Shown here piece after piece: positions 1 through 7,859 of a stretch of 37,668 nucleotides of DNA. Source of the stretch: an uncultured Eubacteriales bacterium (GTDB lineage: Bacteria; Bacillota; Clostridia; Oscillospirales; Acutalibacteraceae); NCBI GenBank assembly GCA_934444895.1, contig CAKSDA010000003.1, positions 1-37,668 on the forward strand, written 5' to 3'. Position 1 is the first letter of the stretch. Each line of letters opens with the position of its first letter. The position numbers and the translations under genes were made by a program. Under the pieces are notes generated by a model. It was not told the origin of the DNA and searched no databases. It saw only the letters and a program-made list of their open reading frames with translations.

Positions 1-107
1 CAACTTAACTGTAACACAGGAAGCTCCATTCGTCACTCTTTTTTTATTCTCTGTAACATATCTATTGTAAACCTACACACGCGGCCGAATATTTCTTTTT
101 ATTTTGA

Positions 108-136
108 TTGAAATGAAAAAAAAGATATGTTACAAT
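108..136 (+). promoter_or_regulatory. candidate sigma-A promoter of the ABC cluster
   Basis: A TTGAAA -35 box (108-113) and a TACAAT -10 box (131-136) are separated by 17 nt, inside an A/T-rich stretch. The predicted start near 143 leaves a leader of about 75 nt before the first gene. Nothing else recognisable lies in positions 1-200. Confidence 0.55.
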
Positions 137-216
137 ATAAAATATATATTTTGTTAACAAAATCGTGAAATTTCAGTGATATTATTTTAATACTTATCAG
201 GTTGGAGGTCGGCTTA

Positions 217-1257
217 ATGATTGAAGTAAAAAATCTTTCTAAAAAATACGGAAATCATATCGCAGTAAAAAACGCAAGCTTTTCCATAGAAAAGGGAGAA
301 ATTGTTGGTTTTCTGGGTCCTAACGGTGCGGGAAAATCCACAATAATGAACATACTCACGGGGTATTTATCGCTAACCGAGGGAAGCGTTTCAATCGGCG
401 GATATGATATTCTCGATAATCCGGAGCAGGCAAAAAAGCATATCGGATATTTGCCGGAGCAGCCCCCTCTTTATCCGGATATGACCGTAAGGGAATATTT
501 GAATTTTATATATGACCTTAAAGGGGTTAAATTCCCCAAAAAACCGCATATCGATGAAATTTGCAAACTTGTTAACATACTTAATGTTGAAAACAGAATA
601 ATTAAAAATCTTTCAAAGGGGTATAAGCAGCGTGTGGGAATTGCACAGGCGCTTGTAGGCAATCCGGATGTTCTGATTTTGGACGAACCTACGGTTGGCC
701 TTGACCCTAAACAAATTATGCAAATAAGAAAGCTTATTGCAAATTTGGGAAAACATCATACAATTATTTTGAGTTCGCATATTTTGTCTGAAATTCAGGC
801 GGTCTGCAAAAGAATTCTGATTATAAACAACGGCGTGATTGTTGCGGACGATACCGCCATAAATCTTTCGCATAACCTTTCTAAGGACCACACCCTGAAC
901 ATTAGGGTTCAGGGACCGGAGGCCGATGTAATAAAGCTTTTAAGTTCAATTAAATCGGTTAAGGAGGTTTCGTCTCTCGGAAGCATTGAGGCGGGATCGG
1001 TGGATTTTGAGATAGAACCTGAAGACGGCGCCGATGTTCGCCGCGAGGTTTTCCAAAGACTTAGCGAAAGGCGTTGGCCGATACTTGAGTTCGGCACAAG
1101 GGAACTTTCTTTGGAACAGATCTTCTTAAGACTTACCGACACCACATATTCCAATGTTCCCATCGACTCCGAAGGTGACGAGACAAAGAGCAAAAAGCTT
1201 GGCACAACCGACAAAAAAGCTGTTTTTGAGGCAGTTTACGGGGAGGAAGAAAAGTAA
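217..1257 (+). CDS. ABC transporter ATP-binding protein (GldA/CcmA-like)
   Basis: This is the ATPase subunit of an ABC-2 type transporter, acting at the cytoplasmic face of the membrane. The 346-residue protein has Walker A GPNGAGKST at residues 34-42, an ABC signature-like LSKGYKQR, Walker B LILDEP followed by the D-loop GLDP, and a switch His in LSSH. About 120 residues follow the nucleotide-binding domain, typical of the GldA/NatA-type C-terminal extension. A TTG at 202 is in frame, but the GGAGG at 204-208 sits correctly for the ATG at 217, so I start there. The stop overlaps the permease start (TAATG), so the two are translationally coupled. Together with the next three genes it resembles the GldA-GldF-GldG arrangement found in many non-gliding bacteria. 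The substrate is not visible from sequence. Confidence 0.93.
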   Translation: MIEVKNLSKKYGNHIAVKNASFSIEKGEIVGFLGPNGAGKSTIMNILTGYLSLTEGSVSIGGYDILDNPEQAKKHIGYLPEQPPLYPDMTVREYLNFIYDLKGVKFPKKPHIDEICKLVNILNVENRIIKNLSKGYKQRVGIAQALVGNPDVLILDEPTVGLDPKQIMQIRKLIANLGKHHTIILSSHILSEIQAVCKRILIINNGVIVADDTAINLSHNLSKDHTLNIRVQGPEADVIKLLSSIKSVKEVSSLGSIEAGSVDFEIEPEDGADVRREVFQRLSERRWPILEFGTRELSLEQIFLRLTDTTYSNVPIDSEGDETKSKKLGTTDKKAVFEAVYGEEEK

Positions 1258-1958
1258 TGCATGCAGTTTATAAAAGAGAAATGAAGGCGTATTTCACATC
1301 GCCCATAGGATACATAGTCATGTCTGTAATGCTGTTCTTAATGGGTCTTTATTTCGGATATATGTATGAAAGCAATTATTCAAACCTGTCCTTTGTGTTT
1401 ATGAGCATAGCAAGCGTTGCTCTGCTTATTGCGCCGATTGTTACAATGCGTCTTTTAAGCGAAGACAAAAAACAAAAGGTTGACCAGGTGCTGTTTACTG
1501 CCCCGGTAAAACTTTATAAAATTGTTTTGGGCAAATTCTTTGCGGCGTTTACACTTTTTATGCTGCCCTTCGCAATCACTTTGGTATATGAGATTATTTT
1601 AATGTTCAATACAGAGGTCAACTGGCTTTTGTATATAAGCAATCTGCTTGGAACCGCTTTAATGGGAGCGGCGATCATCTCAATAGGACTTTTTATTTCC
1701 TCACTCACCGAAAGCCAGATAATAGCGGGAATATTCGGCCTTGTTATTTCATTCTTTATAATGCAGATAGATTATTTTGCTCAGACCGTAAATAAAGCGT
1801 GGTTTACATCAATATGCACCTTTATGTCGTTTTTAAGCAGATTCTATGCATTCACAAGCGGAAAGATTGATTTTTCAAACGCCGTATTTTTCCTTAGCAT
1901 AACGGTTTTATTTATATTCTTCACAAATATTGTTTTAGATAAAAAACGCTGGGCATAG
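1257..1958 (+). CDS. ABC-2 type permease (GldF-like)
   Basis: This is the membrane subunit partnering the ATPase just upstream. The 233-residue protein begins with an amphipathic MHAVYKREMKAYFTSP segment, the usual N-terminus of ABC-2 permeases that recruit the ATPase. About six hydrophobic segments follow, with the cytoplasmic MRLLSEDKKQKVDQVL loop that is typical of GldF/ABC-2 permeases. The ATG overlaps the upstream TAA by one base. The length is normal for this half-size permease family, which probably acts as a homodimer. Its stop codon lies at the left edge of a dispersed repeat that fills the gap before the next gene. Confidence 0.9.
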   Translation: MHAVYKREMKAYFTSPIGYIVMSVMLFLMGLYFGYMYESNYSNLSFVFMSIASVALLIAPIVTMRLLSEDKKQKVDQVLFTAPVKLYKIVLGKFFAAFTLFMLPFAITLVYEIILMFNTEVNWLLYISNLLGTALMGAAIISIGLFISSLTESQIIAGIFGLVISFFIMQIDYFAQTVNKAWFTSICTFMSFLSRFYAFTSGKIDFSNAVFFLSITVLFIFFTNIVLDKKRWA

Positions 1959-2060
1959 GCCGGCTGTAATCGAACCCGCGCACGCCTTAAATAAAAACAC
2001 AAAGCCAAAGCACAAAAGGCGGCGAGCGAAACCGTACGGTGTCCGATTTTCGCCTGCCTA
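1956..2060 (-). repeat. dispersed TAGG...CCTA repeat, copy 1
   Basis: A 105-nt element bounded by TAGGC and GCCTA fills the gap between permease and GldG-like genes and includes the permease stop codon. Read on the minus strand it shares a core (ACCGT-ACGGTTT, then CGCCGCCTTTT, then GGCTTTG and AAGGCGT) in the same order with the copy at 30686-30774. A shorter copy lies at 36784-36862. It contains a tRNA-like GGTTCGATTAC but no tRNA fold. Confidence 0.65.
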
Positions 2061-2070
2061 AGGAGGATTA

Positions 2071-3897
2071 ATGATGAAAAACAACAACACTGACGAAATG
2101 CTTAATAATGGTCAGGAGCCTATAGAAAACGAGCAGAAAAATCCGCCGGAGGGCGAGAAAAAAGTAAATGCCGGAAAGGAAGAAGTTTCGGATAAAGCGG
2201 TAAACAACACCGAAACCGCAGTATCGGAAGAGAAAAAAGAAGATACAAAAGATACAGAAGGCAAGAAGGATAAAAAAGGCAGATCCAAAAAACTTTTCGG
2301 TAAAAAGCAGAGCAAAAAGGAAAAAGAGGAAAAGCTCAAAAATAAAAATTTTGCAAAAAAGAGCACATATGTTGTAATTTTTACGGTTATTTTAATCGGC
2401 GTGCTTGTTCTTGTAAATGTGCTTTCAACCATCTTGGCTCAGAGGCTGCCTACTACAATCGACACAACAAAAGACTCCTCAAACTCACTTACCGACAGCA
2501 ACATAACCTTTATTAAGGGAATAAAAGAAAAAGTCGATATTATTGTTTGCGCCAGCAGAGACGCATATACGGGCACGGACATGATTAACTACGCGTACAA
2601 CAACTATTATGTTCAGGAAACCGCAACACCTTATAATTATTTTAACCAGACGGTTACCCTTTTAGAGGCCTACCCCAAGTATAATTCCAACATAAAGGTA
2701 AGCTATGTTGATACACAGTCCCCTGATTTTAAAGCCCTTGAAAGCGATTCTTCGGTTTCAATAAGTTTCGGCGACATTTTGGTTCGCTGCAAAAGGGATG
2801 TCGGCGGCAAGCAGGAAACTTTTTCAAAAATAATAACCTTTAAAGATGTTTACGATCTTTATGACGCTTCTAACGGATATGCGGCATACGGAATGGGATA
2901 CTATACAATAACCTCATCTAATATTGAATCGGAGGTTTCAAGCGCAATTTACACTGTTGCTTCAAGTGAAAAACGCAAGATAGCGCTTCTTAGCGGACAT
3001 TCAAAATCCGGCGACGCCGATAATCTTTTAGGCAAGGTTGAGGATTATAATTTTGAGGTTACCAAAATAGAGGGAACCGTAAGTAAACTAAGCCTTGACT
3101 CGGTAGATATGGTTCTTGTGGTATCTCCGACATCCGACCTTTCGGGAGATGAATTAAAGGTTCTTGATGAATACCTTGATAACGGCGGAAAAAGAGGCAA
3201 AAGCTTTTTGGTGTTCGGAAGCGTAGCTTCACCTGAAACACCTAATCTGAATCAGTTTATGGAGGAGTGGGGCATTGTTGTTGAAAACGGAATGTCGTAT
3301 GAGACCAACAGCTGGTACAGAGATACAACGGCAACAACAATAATGTTGTTCAATAAAAAAGATGATATGACAAAGGGCCTTAATTCCTCCGAAAAGTATT
3401 ATTATGCAGACAGCAATGTTGCTCTTTCAAGAGGGTTTGAAACGGACGGAAGCAGAACATCACATGTTTTAATGTCAACAAGCGAAACAGCGGTTGTTGC
3501 TCCTAAAAATATAAAGACCGGTTATACCCCGTCAAGCAGCGATAAAAAGGCCGAGCGTCCGGTTATAATTGTTACTGAGGATACTACAACCGATGAGCAA
3601 AATGAGAACAAGAGCCTTTCAAGTTATGTAGGATATTTCGCAAGCAGCAATTTTATTTCCGATTCATGGTCGCAATACGACGCTATCGGAAATATGGAAT
3701 ACACCTTGTCGGTTGTTAACACTGTAAGCGGCAGGGACGGCTCGGATATGTACTTTATCCCAAAAATCACAGGCACAACTTCTATGACACTTAATGAAAC
3801 GCAAAAAGGTATTGTAAAGGCGGTTGTTCTTTATGTTGTACCGATTGCCGTTTTAGTAGGAGGTATATTCATTTGGATATGGAGAAGAAACAGGTAA
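2071..3897 (+). CDS. GldG-like ABC transporter auxiliary membrane protein
   Basis: The 608-residue protein belongs by context and layout to the GldG/ABC-type uncharacterised auxiliary family. Residues 1-95 are a very charged, Lys/Glu-rich cytoplasmic tail. A transmembrane segment lies at about 100-122 (rich in V, I, L). A large extracytoplasmic region of some 450 residues follows, and a second transmembrane segment near the C-terminus ends in WIWRRNR. The extracytoplasmic part matches the family layout: an early KVDIIV strand and a GHSKSGD/VVSPTSDLSGDEL segment resembling the GldG ditto-like Rossmann region. The start follows AGGAGG (2061-2066); the adjacent ATG at 2074 is equally possible. 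It overlaps the next gene by 25 nt. It probably forms a membrane complex with the ATPase, permease and DUF4340 protein. Confidence 0.85.
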   Translation: MMKNNNTDEMLNNGQEPIENEQKNPPEGEKKVNAGKEEVSDKAVNNTETAVSEEKKEDTKDTEGKKDKKGRSKKLFGKKQSKKEKEEKLKNKNFAKKSTYVVIFTVILIGVLVLVNVLSTILAQRLPTTIDTTKDSSNSLTDSNITFIKGIKEKVDIIVCASRDAYTGTDMINYAYNNYYVQETATPYNYFNQTVTLLEAYPKYNSNIKVSYVDTQSPDFKALESDSSVSISFGDILVRCKRDVGGKQETFSKIITFKDVYDLYDASNGYAAYGMGYYTITSSNIESEVSSAIYTVASSEKRKIALLSGHSKSGDADNLLGKVEDYNFEVTKIEGTVSKLSLDSVDMVLVVSPTSDLSGDELKVLDEYLDNGGKRGKSFLVFGSVASPETPNLNQFMEEWGIVVENGMSYETNSWYRDTTATTIMLFNKKDDMTKGLNSSEKYYYADSNVALSRGFETDGSRTSHVLMSTSETAVVAPKNIKTGYTPSSSDKKAERPVIIVTEDTTTDEQNENKSLSSYVGYFASSNFISDSWSQYDAIGNMEYTLSVVNTVSGRDGSDMYFIPKITGTTSMTLNETQKGIVKAVVLYVVPIAVLVGGIFIWIWRRNR

Positions 3898-5603
3898 AAA
3901 AAGAAGCGGAAGACGGTTTGGCAGATGTTTCGAAATCGGATGAAAAAACACAGTCCGAAAACAAGGATTTTTTATTCGACGATGAACAAAACAGTGACAT
4001 TTCTTTCGGCGATGAGGAAAATGATGATCTTATAAATTTTGACGATGTTGAGGGATCGACAATTTTCACATCTGTACATGAAACGCCAAGTAAAAAACCG
4101 GTTTCCAGGCAAAAAAGCAACGGACGAATCATCATTATAATGGTTGTCGCCGCCGTTTTAATTGCGGCGGGGTTGCTGGCTGTAATTTTGCTGGTTCCCA
4201 AGGATAAAACAAAAGACACCGTAAGCACCTACAGTATTGAGGTTAAAAATGTTTCGGCAGACAAAATTTCAAAGGTAGAGCTTAAAAATAAATACGGCAG
4301 TTACACCTTCACTTCAAAAATTGTGAAGAACACTAATAGCAGCGCGCAGGCAACGGCTTCTGGCAGCAGTTCGGCCTCTTCAGATACTGTTCAGTGGAAA
4401 CTTGAGGGGTATGACGAGAATCTTATTGCCGCGTCTTCGGTAAATGCCGCAGTGGATAATATCGGCACAATATACGCAACAAGAGAAATGACAGATAAGT
4501 CACTTGATTACGGGCTTGATAATCCTCAGATAACGGCAACCGCAACCATGCGCGACGGCAGTGCGGGATATACCGTAAAAGTGGGCGATATTTCGCCTGA
4601 TAAGACAGGATATTATGTTCAGATAGAGGGCAGCGACAAGATATATTTAGTGGCATCGGGCAACATGGAAAATTTGAATGTTAACCCTGAAAAGCTTGCC
4701 GATACGGTAATAATCGACGCTGTTTCAAAGGATAACAATCCTAATAAAATCATCGAAAAATATTTCGACAGCGAAGGGAAAATAGCAACCTTTGACAACA
4801 TTTCGGTTTCAGGTACAAAGGTTTCAAAACCCTACAGTCTTGTCTCCAATGAATCTTCGGCAATAGTTTCATATTCTGTCCTGGTCGGAAACGATAAGAG
4901 ATATGCCGATGACGAAAAAGCGGCTTCGCTTTTCGGAATACTGTCTAACGGTATTGTTTCAATGGAAGCATATAAGCTTAACCCGGGAGCGGACGACATA
5001 GCAAAATACAAGCTTAAAAATCCTGAATATGTTGTGGAGATAAAATGCGGCAGTTATGTTCTTAAGCTGAAAGCGTCGATGTATGATGAAGCAAACGGAC
5101 GGTATGCAGTAATTGTTGACGGTAAGGACGCAATATACTCCGTAAATAAGGACGCACTGACAATGCTTTTGCCTAAGGCAGATGACTTTTATAATAAATA
5201 TGTATTCCTTGAAAGCATAAATTCAATGAAGAATATCACAATTGAAACAGGCGGAAATAAATACTCATTTGACTTAAGTTATGACAGTAAAGAGGAAAAA
5301 ATATCTGCGGTTTCAGACGGCAAAAAAATTGACAGCACCCTCCTTTCATCCTATTATGAGTATTATACTTCTCTGGCTCCGGAGGTTAAGGACGGATATG
5401 TAAAGGGCAGCACCGATCTTAAGGCGGTATTTAAATCCGATAAATCGGTTAATACCATAACTCTTGTAAGGCAAAGCGATCGCAGATATCTGCTTTGTCT
5501 CAATGGAAAAGAGATGGGCCTTGTAAATTCAACCACATTTGACAATCTGTCGACATATGTTAAAAATGTAGTAGACGGAAAAGGTATCCCCACAATTTCA
5601 TAA
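3873..5603 (+). CDS. DUF4340 domain-containing membrane-anchored protein
   Basis: The 576-residue protein has an acidic cytoplasmic tail of about 85 residues and a single transmembrane helix at roughly 86-108. A long extracytoplasmic region follows, with the repeated beta-rich motifs of DUF4340 (for example LDYGLDNPQ, YTVKVGD, GYYVQIEGSDKIYLV). I favour the TTG start because AGGAGG at 3858-3863 is 9 nt upstream of it, versus 15 nt for the in-frame ATG at 3879. The gene starts inside the end of the GldG-like gene and is the last of the four-gene cluster. DUF4340 proteins often sit next to GldG homologues (established context). Their molecular role is not known, and none is shown here. Confidence 0.85.
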   Translation: MDMEKKQVKKEAEDGLADVSKSDEKTQSENKDFLFDDEQNSDISFGDEENDDLINFDDVEGSTIFTSVHETPSKKPVSRQKSNGRIIIIMVVAAVLIAAGLLAVILLVPKDKTKDTVSTYSIEVKNVSADKISKVELKNKYGSYTFTSKIVKNTNSSAQATASGSSSASSDTVQWKLEGYDENLIAASSVNAAVDNIGTIYATREMTDKSLDYGLDNPQITATATMRDGSAGYTVKVGDISPDKTGYYVQIEGSDKIYLVASGNMENLNVNPEKLADTVIIDAVSKDNNPNKIIEKYFDSEGKIATFDNISVSGTKVSKPYSLVSNESSAIVSYSVLVGNDKRYADDEKAASLFGILSNGIVSMEAYKLNPGADDIAKYKLKNPEYVVEIKCGSYVLKLKASMYDEANGRYAVIVDGKDAIYSVNKDALTMLLPKADDFYNKYVFLESINSMKNITIETGGNKYSFDLSYDSKEEKISAVSDGKKIDSTLLSSYYEYYTSLAPEVKDGYVKGSTDLKAVFKSDKSVNTITLVRQSDRRYLLCLNGKEMGLVNSTTFDNLSTYVKNVVDGKGIPTIS

Positions 5604-5623
5604 CGGGGAAATAATAAAAAATC

Positions 5624-5697
5624 AGTGCCGGTTAGGTAAGAAGAGTCAATCACCCTATGGGTTTGACGCCGCTTGCCTAACCGGCACTTTTGTATTT
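5624..5697 (+). terminator. long hairpin terminator after the ABC cluster
   Basis: A 17-bp stem with one G-U pair joins 5624-5640 to 5672-5688. It is extended inward by GTCAA/TTGAC and ACCC/GGGT pairings and followed by TTTTGTATTT. It lies 20 nt after the DUF4340 stop. Its inner TTAGG...CCTAA arms recall the ends of the TAGG...CCTA dispersed repeats. Confidence 0.8.
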
Positions 5698-5699
5698 AA

Positions 5700-5946
5700 A
5701 ATGCACTTTGCAAAAGGTAGATATACGATTTTTTATAACCTTTATAAAGATTTTCAGAAAGTCCTGTAACACTAAACCGGACAGGCTTCGGCATACTGCC
5801 GTATTTTGAGGTTTGATACACTAAAATACCAAAAATTCTCTGTTTTTAGGTGTGTGGGGAGAAAACAGTCCTACAGTTGGTTATTATTTTATAGGCACCG
5901 AAAAAGGTTGTGCCGGACAGGAAAAAATAAACAGGGAGGGACTTAG
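5700..5946 (+). other. intergenic leader upstream of the packaging module
   Basis: This non-coding stretch before the TerS-like gene holds several short inverted repeats: GTATTTT/AAAATAC (5801-5807 with 5823-5829), CGGCA/TGCCG near 5790-5800, and GGCAC/GTGCC (5894-5898 with 5910-5914). The nonamer CCGGACAGG occurs twice (5777-5785 and 5913-5921). A weak promoter-like TTGCAA...TATAAC occurs near 5708-5739 with a non-ideal 20-nt spacer. No convincing coding sequence is present. Confidence 0.4.
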
Positions 5947-6237
5947 TTGGATGAAGTAAACGAAAAAGAAAAAAGCAATACCGACAAACGGCAGGTAAAA
6001 AAAAGAAAAATGTCAAGAAAAAAGCAGACAAAAAATTTGATGTCAGCGGTAGACAGCGCAATAGAGCGTTTGGGAGAAATTGCCGGCCCCGGCGGAGAAA
6101 TAGAAGAAATGGATATAAAGGATCTTAAAAATCTTATATCATCTATAAAAGATTTATCTATGGTTTCCTTGGAACTAAGCGATGAAAAAACTACCGGAGG
6201 AGTAATTGTTTTGCCGGAGGTTGAAATAAATGAGTAA
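5947..6237 (+). CDS. TerS-like small terminase-associated protein
   Basis: This 96-residue, soluble protein starts at TTG behind GGGAGGG (5934-5940), 6 nt away; the ATG at 5951 is out of frame. Residues 1-30 are strongly basic (KKRKMSRKKQ), fitting DNA contact. Residues 31-75 look helical (AVDSAIERLGEIA, DLKNLISSIKDL). The tail GGVIVLPEVEI resembles the C-terminus of some siphophage small terminase subunits. It overlaps the large terminase gene by 8 nt. That position and size are what one expects of TerS, but no classic helix-turn-helix is evident. The assignment therefore rests mainly on context and the C-terminal motif. If correct, it would recognise DNA and regulate the TerL motor. Confidence 0.55.
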   Translation: MDEVNEKEKSNTDKRQVKKRKMSRKKQTKNLMSAVDSAIERLGEIAGPGGEIEEMDIKDLKNLISSIKDLSMVSLELSDEKTTGGVIVLPEVEINE

Positions 6238-7654
6238 CAGTGTTTGGACCCCTCAAAAAAAGCAACTGGAGTTTTTGTCAAGGCCAGAATACGAATGCCT
6301 TTACGGCGGCGCAGCAGGAGGAGGCAAGAGCGACGCTCTTTTGGCGGAAGCGGTAAGGCAGGTTAACATACCCCATTATTGTGCGATAATTTTTCGTAAA
6401 ACGGTTCCGCAGCTTAGTGAGCTGATTGACAGAAGCCGCGCAATATACCAACCGGCATTTCCAAAGGCAGTATATAACAGCAGCGAACATTTTTGGAAAT
6501 TTCCGTCCGGCGCTAAAATATATTTCGGCAGTATGCAGTATACAAAGGACAGAATAAATTACCAGGGAAAACGGTATGACTTTATTGCTTTTGATGAGCT
6601 CACCCATTTTACATGGGAAGAATACAGCTATATGTTTTCAAGAAACCGGCCGTCCGGTCCGGGCACCAGAGTTTATATGCGGGCAACAACAAATCCGGGC
6701 GGTATAGGCCACAGCTGGGTCAAGGAACGGTTTATTACCGCAGCTCCGCCGATGACTCCTATAACCGATGAATATTCCGTTGTGGATCCGGACGGCAAAC
6801 TTATAAAGCTTAAAAGACAGCGAATTTTTATTCCGGCGGCGGTTTTTGATAATAAAATACTTATGAAGAACAATCCTTCATATATTGCAAGCCTTGCCAT
6901 GCTGCCTCAGGCAGAAAAAAACGCATTGCTTTACGGAAACTGGGACAGCTTTGACGGACAGGTCTTTACCGAATGGAAAAATGACCCGGCGCATTACGAC
7001 GATATGAGATTTTCGCATGTTGTAAATCCTTTCCGAATACCAAAGGATTGGCAAATATACAGGGGCTTTGACTTTGGATACACAAAGCCGTTTAGCGTAG
7101 GATGGTATGCGGCGGATAGGGACGGAAGGCTTTACAGAATAAGAGAATTGTACGGATGCAACGGCACACCTAACAGCGGCGTTAGATATGAGCCGGCAAG
7201 AATTGCCGAGGAAATTAAAAATGTTGAGGAAAACGACCCAAATCTTTACAAACGGGGGATTATAGGAATTGCGGATCCTTCTATTTTTGATGGGTCAAGG
7301 GGTAGATCGGTTGCCGAAATTATGGAAAAGTGCGGAGTGTACTGGCGCCCCGGAAACAATGCCAGAATTTCAGGGAAAATGCAATTTCATTATCGCTTTG
7401 CTTTTGACGAAGGCGGAATACCAATGCTGTACATTTTTAAAACATGCAAACACTTTATAAGGACAATTCCGGCTCTGGTCTATGACAATTGCAATGTAGA
7501 GGATATTGACACATCTACAGAGGATCATATTTATGATGAATGCAGATATGTTCTTATGCATATACCGCTTAAAGCAAGGCATAATGCACAGCCGACAAAT
7601 CAAGAAAAATTTTCGCCGTTAAGCAGCGAAAAAGTAGAATTTTTAAGAATGTAA
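6230..7654 (+). CDS. phage terminase large subunit (TerL)
   Basis: This is the ATP-driven DNA-packaging motor and headful/cos nuclease of tailed phages. The 474-residue protein looks complete. It has Walker A GGAAGGGKS at 26-34, Walker B FIAFDE ending at D122-E123, and coupling motif TTNPGG at 153-158. The RNase H-like nuclease domain has acidic residues in GFDFGY (D281), GIADPS (D349) and STEDHIYDE (D432 or D436). All expected catalytic positions are present and the frame is open, so it is not a decayed fragment. The ATG follows CCGGAGG (6214-6220) and overlaps the TerS-like gene. A 205-nt repeat-rich gap separates it from the portal gene. No other head or tail genes lie in the window. Confidence 0.93.
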   Translation: MSNSVWTPQKKQLEFLSRPEYECLYGGAAGGGKSDALLAEAVRQVNIPHYCAIIFRKTVPQLSELIDRSRAIYQPAFPKAVYNSSEHFWKFPSGAKIYFGSMQYTKDRINYQGKRYDFIAFDELTHFTWEEYSYMFSRNRPSGPGTRVYMRATTNPGGIGHSWVKERFITAAPPMTPITDEYSVVDPDGKLIKLKRQRIFIPAAVFDNKILMKNNPSYIASLAMLPQAEKNALLYGNWDSFDGQVFTEWKNDPAHYDDMRFSHVVNPFRIPKDWQIYRGFDFGYTKPFSVGWYAADRDGRLYRIRELYGCNGTPNSGVRYEPARIAEEIKNVEENDPNLYKRGIIGIADPSIFDGSRGRSVAEIMEKCGVYWRPGNNARISGKMQFHYRFAFDEGGIPMLYIFKTCKHFIRTIPALVYDNCNVEDIDTSTEDHIYDECRYVLMHIPLKARHNAQPTNQEKFSPLSSEKVEFLRM

Positions 7655-7656
7655 CA

Positions 7657-7835
7657 GCAAAGTATTTTGGTAAAGAAATTTTAAAAAATACTTCGCAAAG
7701 AAATTTTGCAAAGCTTTTTAACAAAGCTATTTTTTAAAGCATTTTTACAATGTGATTTTGCAAAGGGATTTTTAAAAGCAACTTTGCAAAGCAATTCTAT
7801 AAAGTAATTATATAAAACACTTTTAGAATTTAATT
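7657..7835 (+). repeat. array of about 12 degenerate ~14-nt repeats between terminase and portal
   Basis: Successive units read approximately CAAAGNAATTTT plus one to four bases (for example CAAAGAAATTTTG, CAAAGCTTTTTAA, CAAAGCTATTTTTT, CAAAGGGATTTTT, CAAAGCAATTCTA, TAAAGTAATTATA). The period is 13-16 nt, with one longer spacer near 7681-7695. The array starts just after the TerL stop and ends about 25 nt before the portal gene. It has no ATG-initiated reading frame. One frame is open for about 40 codons but has no start codon. Confidence 0.7.
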
Positions 7836-7859
7836 TGATAATGTAAAAGGAGAAATAAA

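Noticed and set aside
1958..2062. Possible tRNA on the minus strand (T-loop-like GGTTCGATTAC)
   Set aside because: The flanking bases do not form the T-arm or acceptor stem and no anticodon arm is present; the segment belongs to a dispersed repeat.
7655..7859. CRISPR-like array in the terminase-portal gap
   Set aside because: Units are 13-16 nt, degenerate and contiguous; there are no 25-40-nt repeats, no unique spacers and no cas genes.
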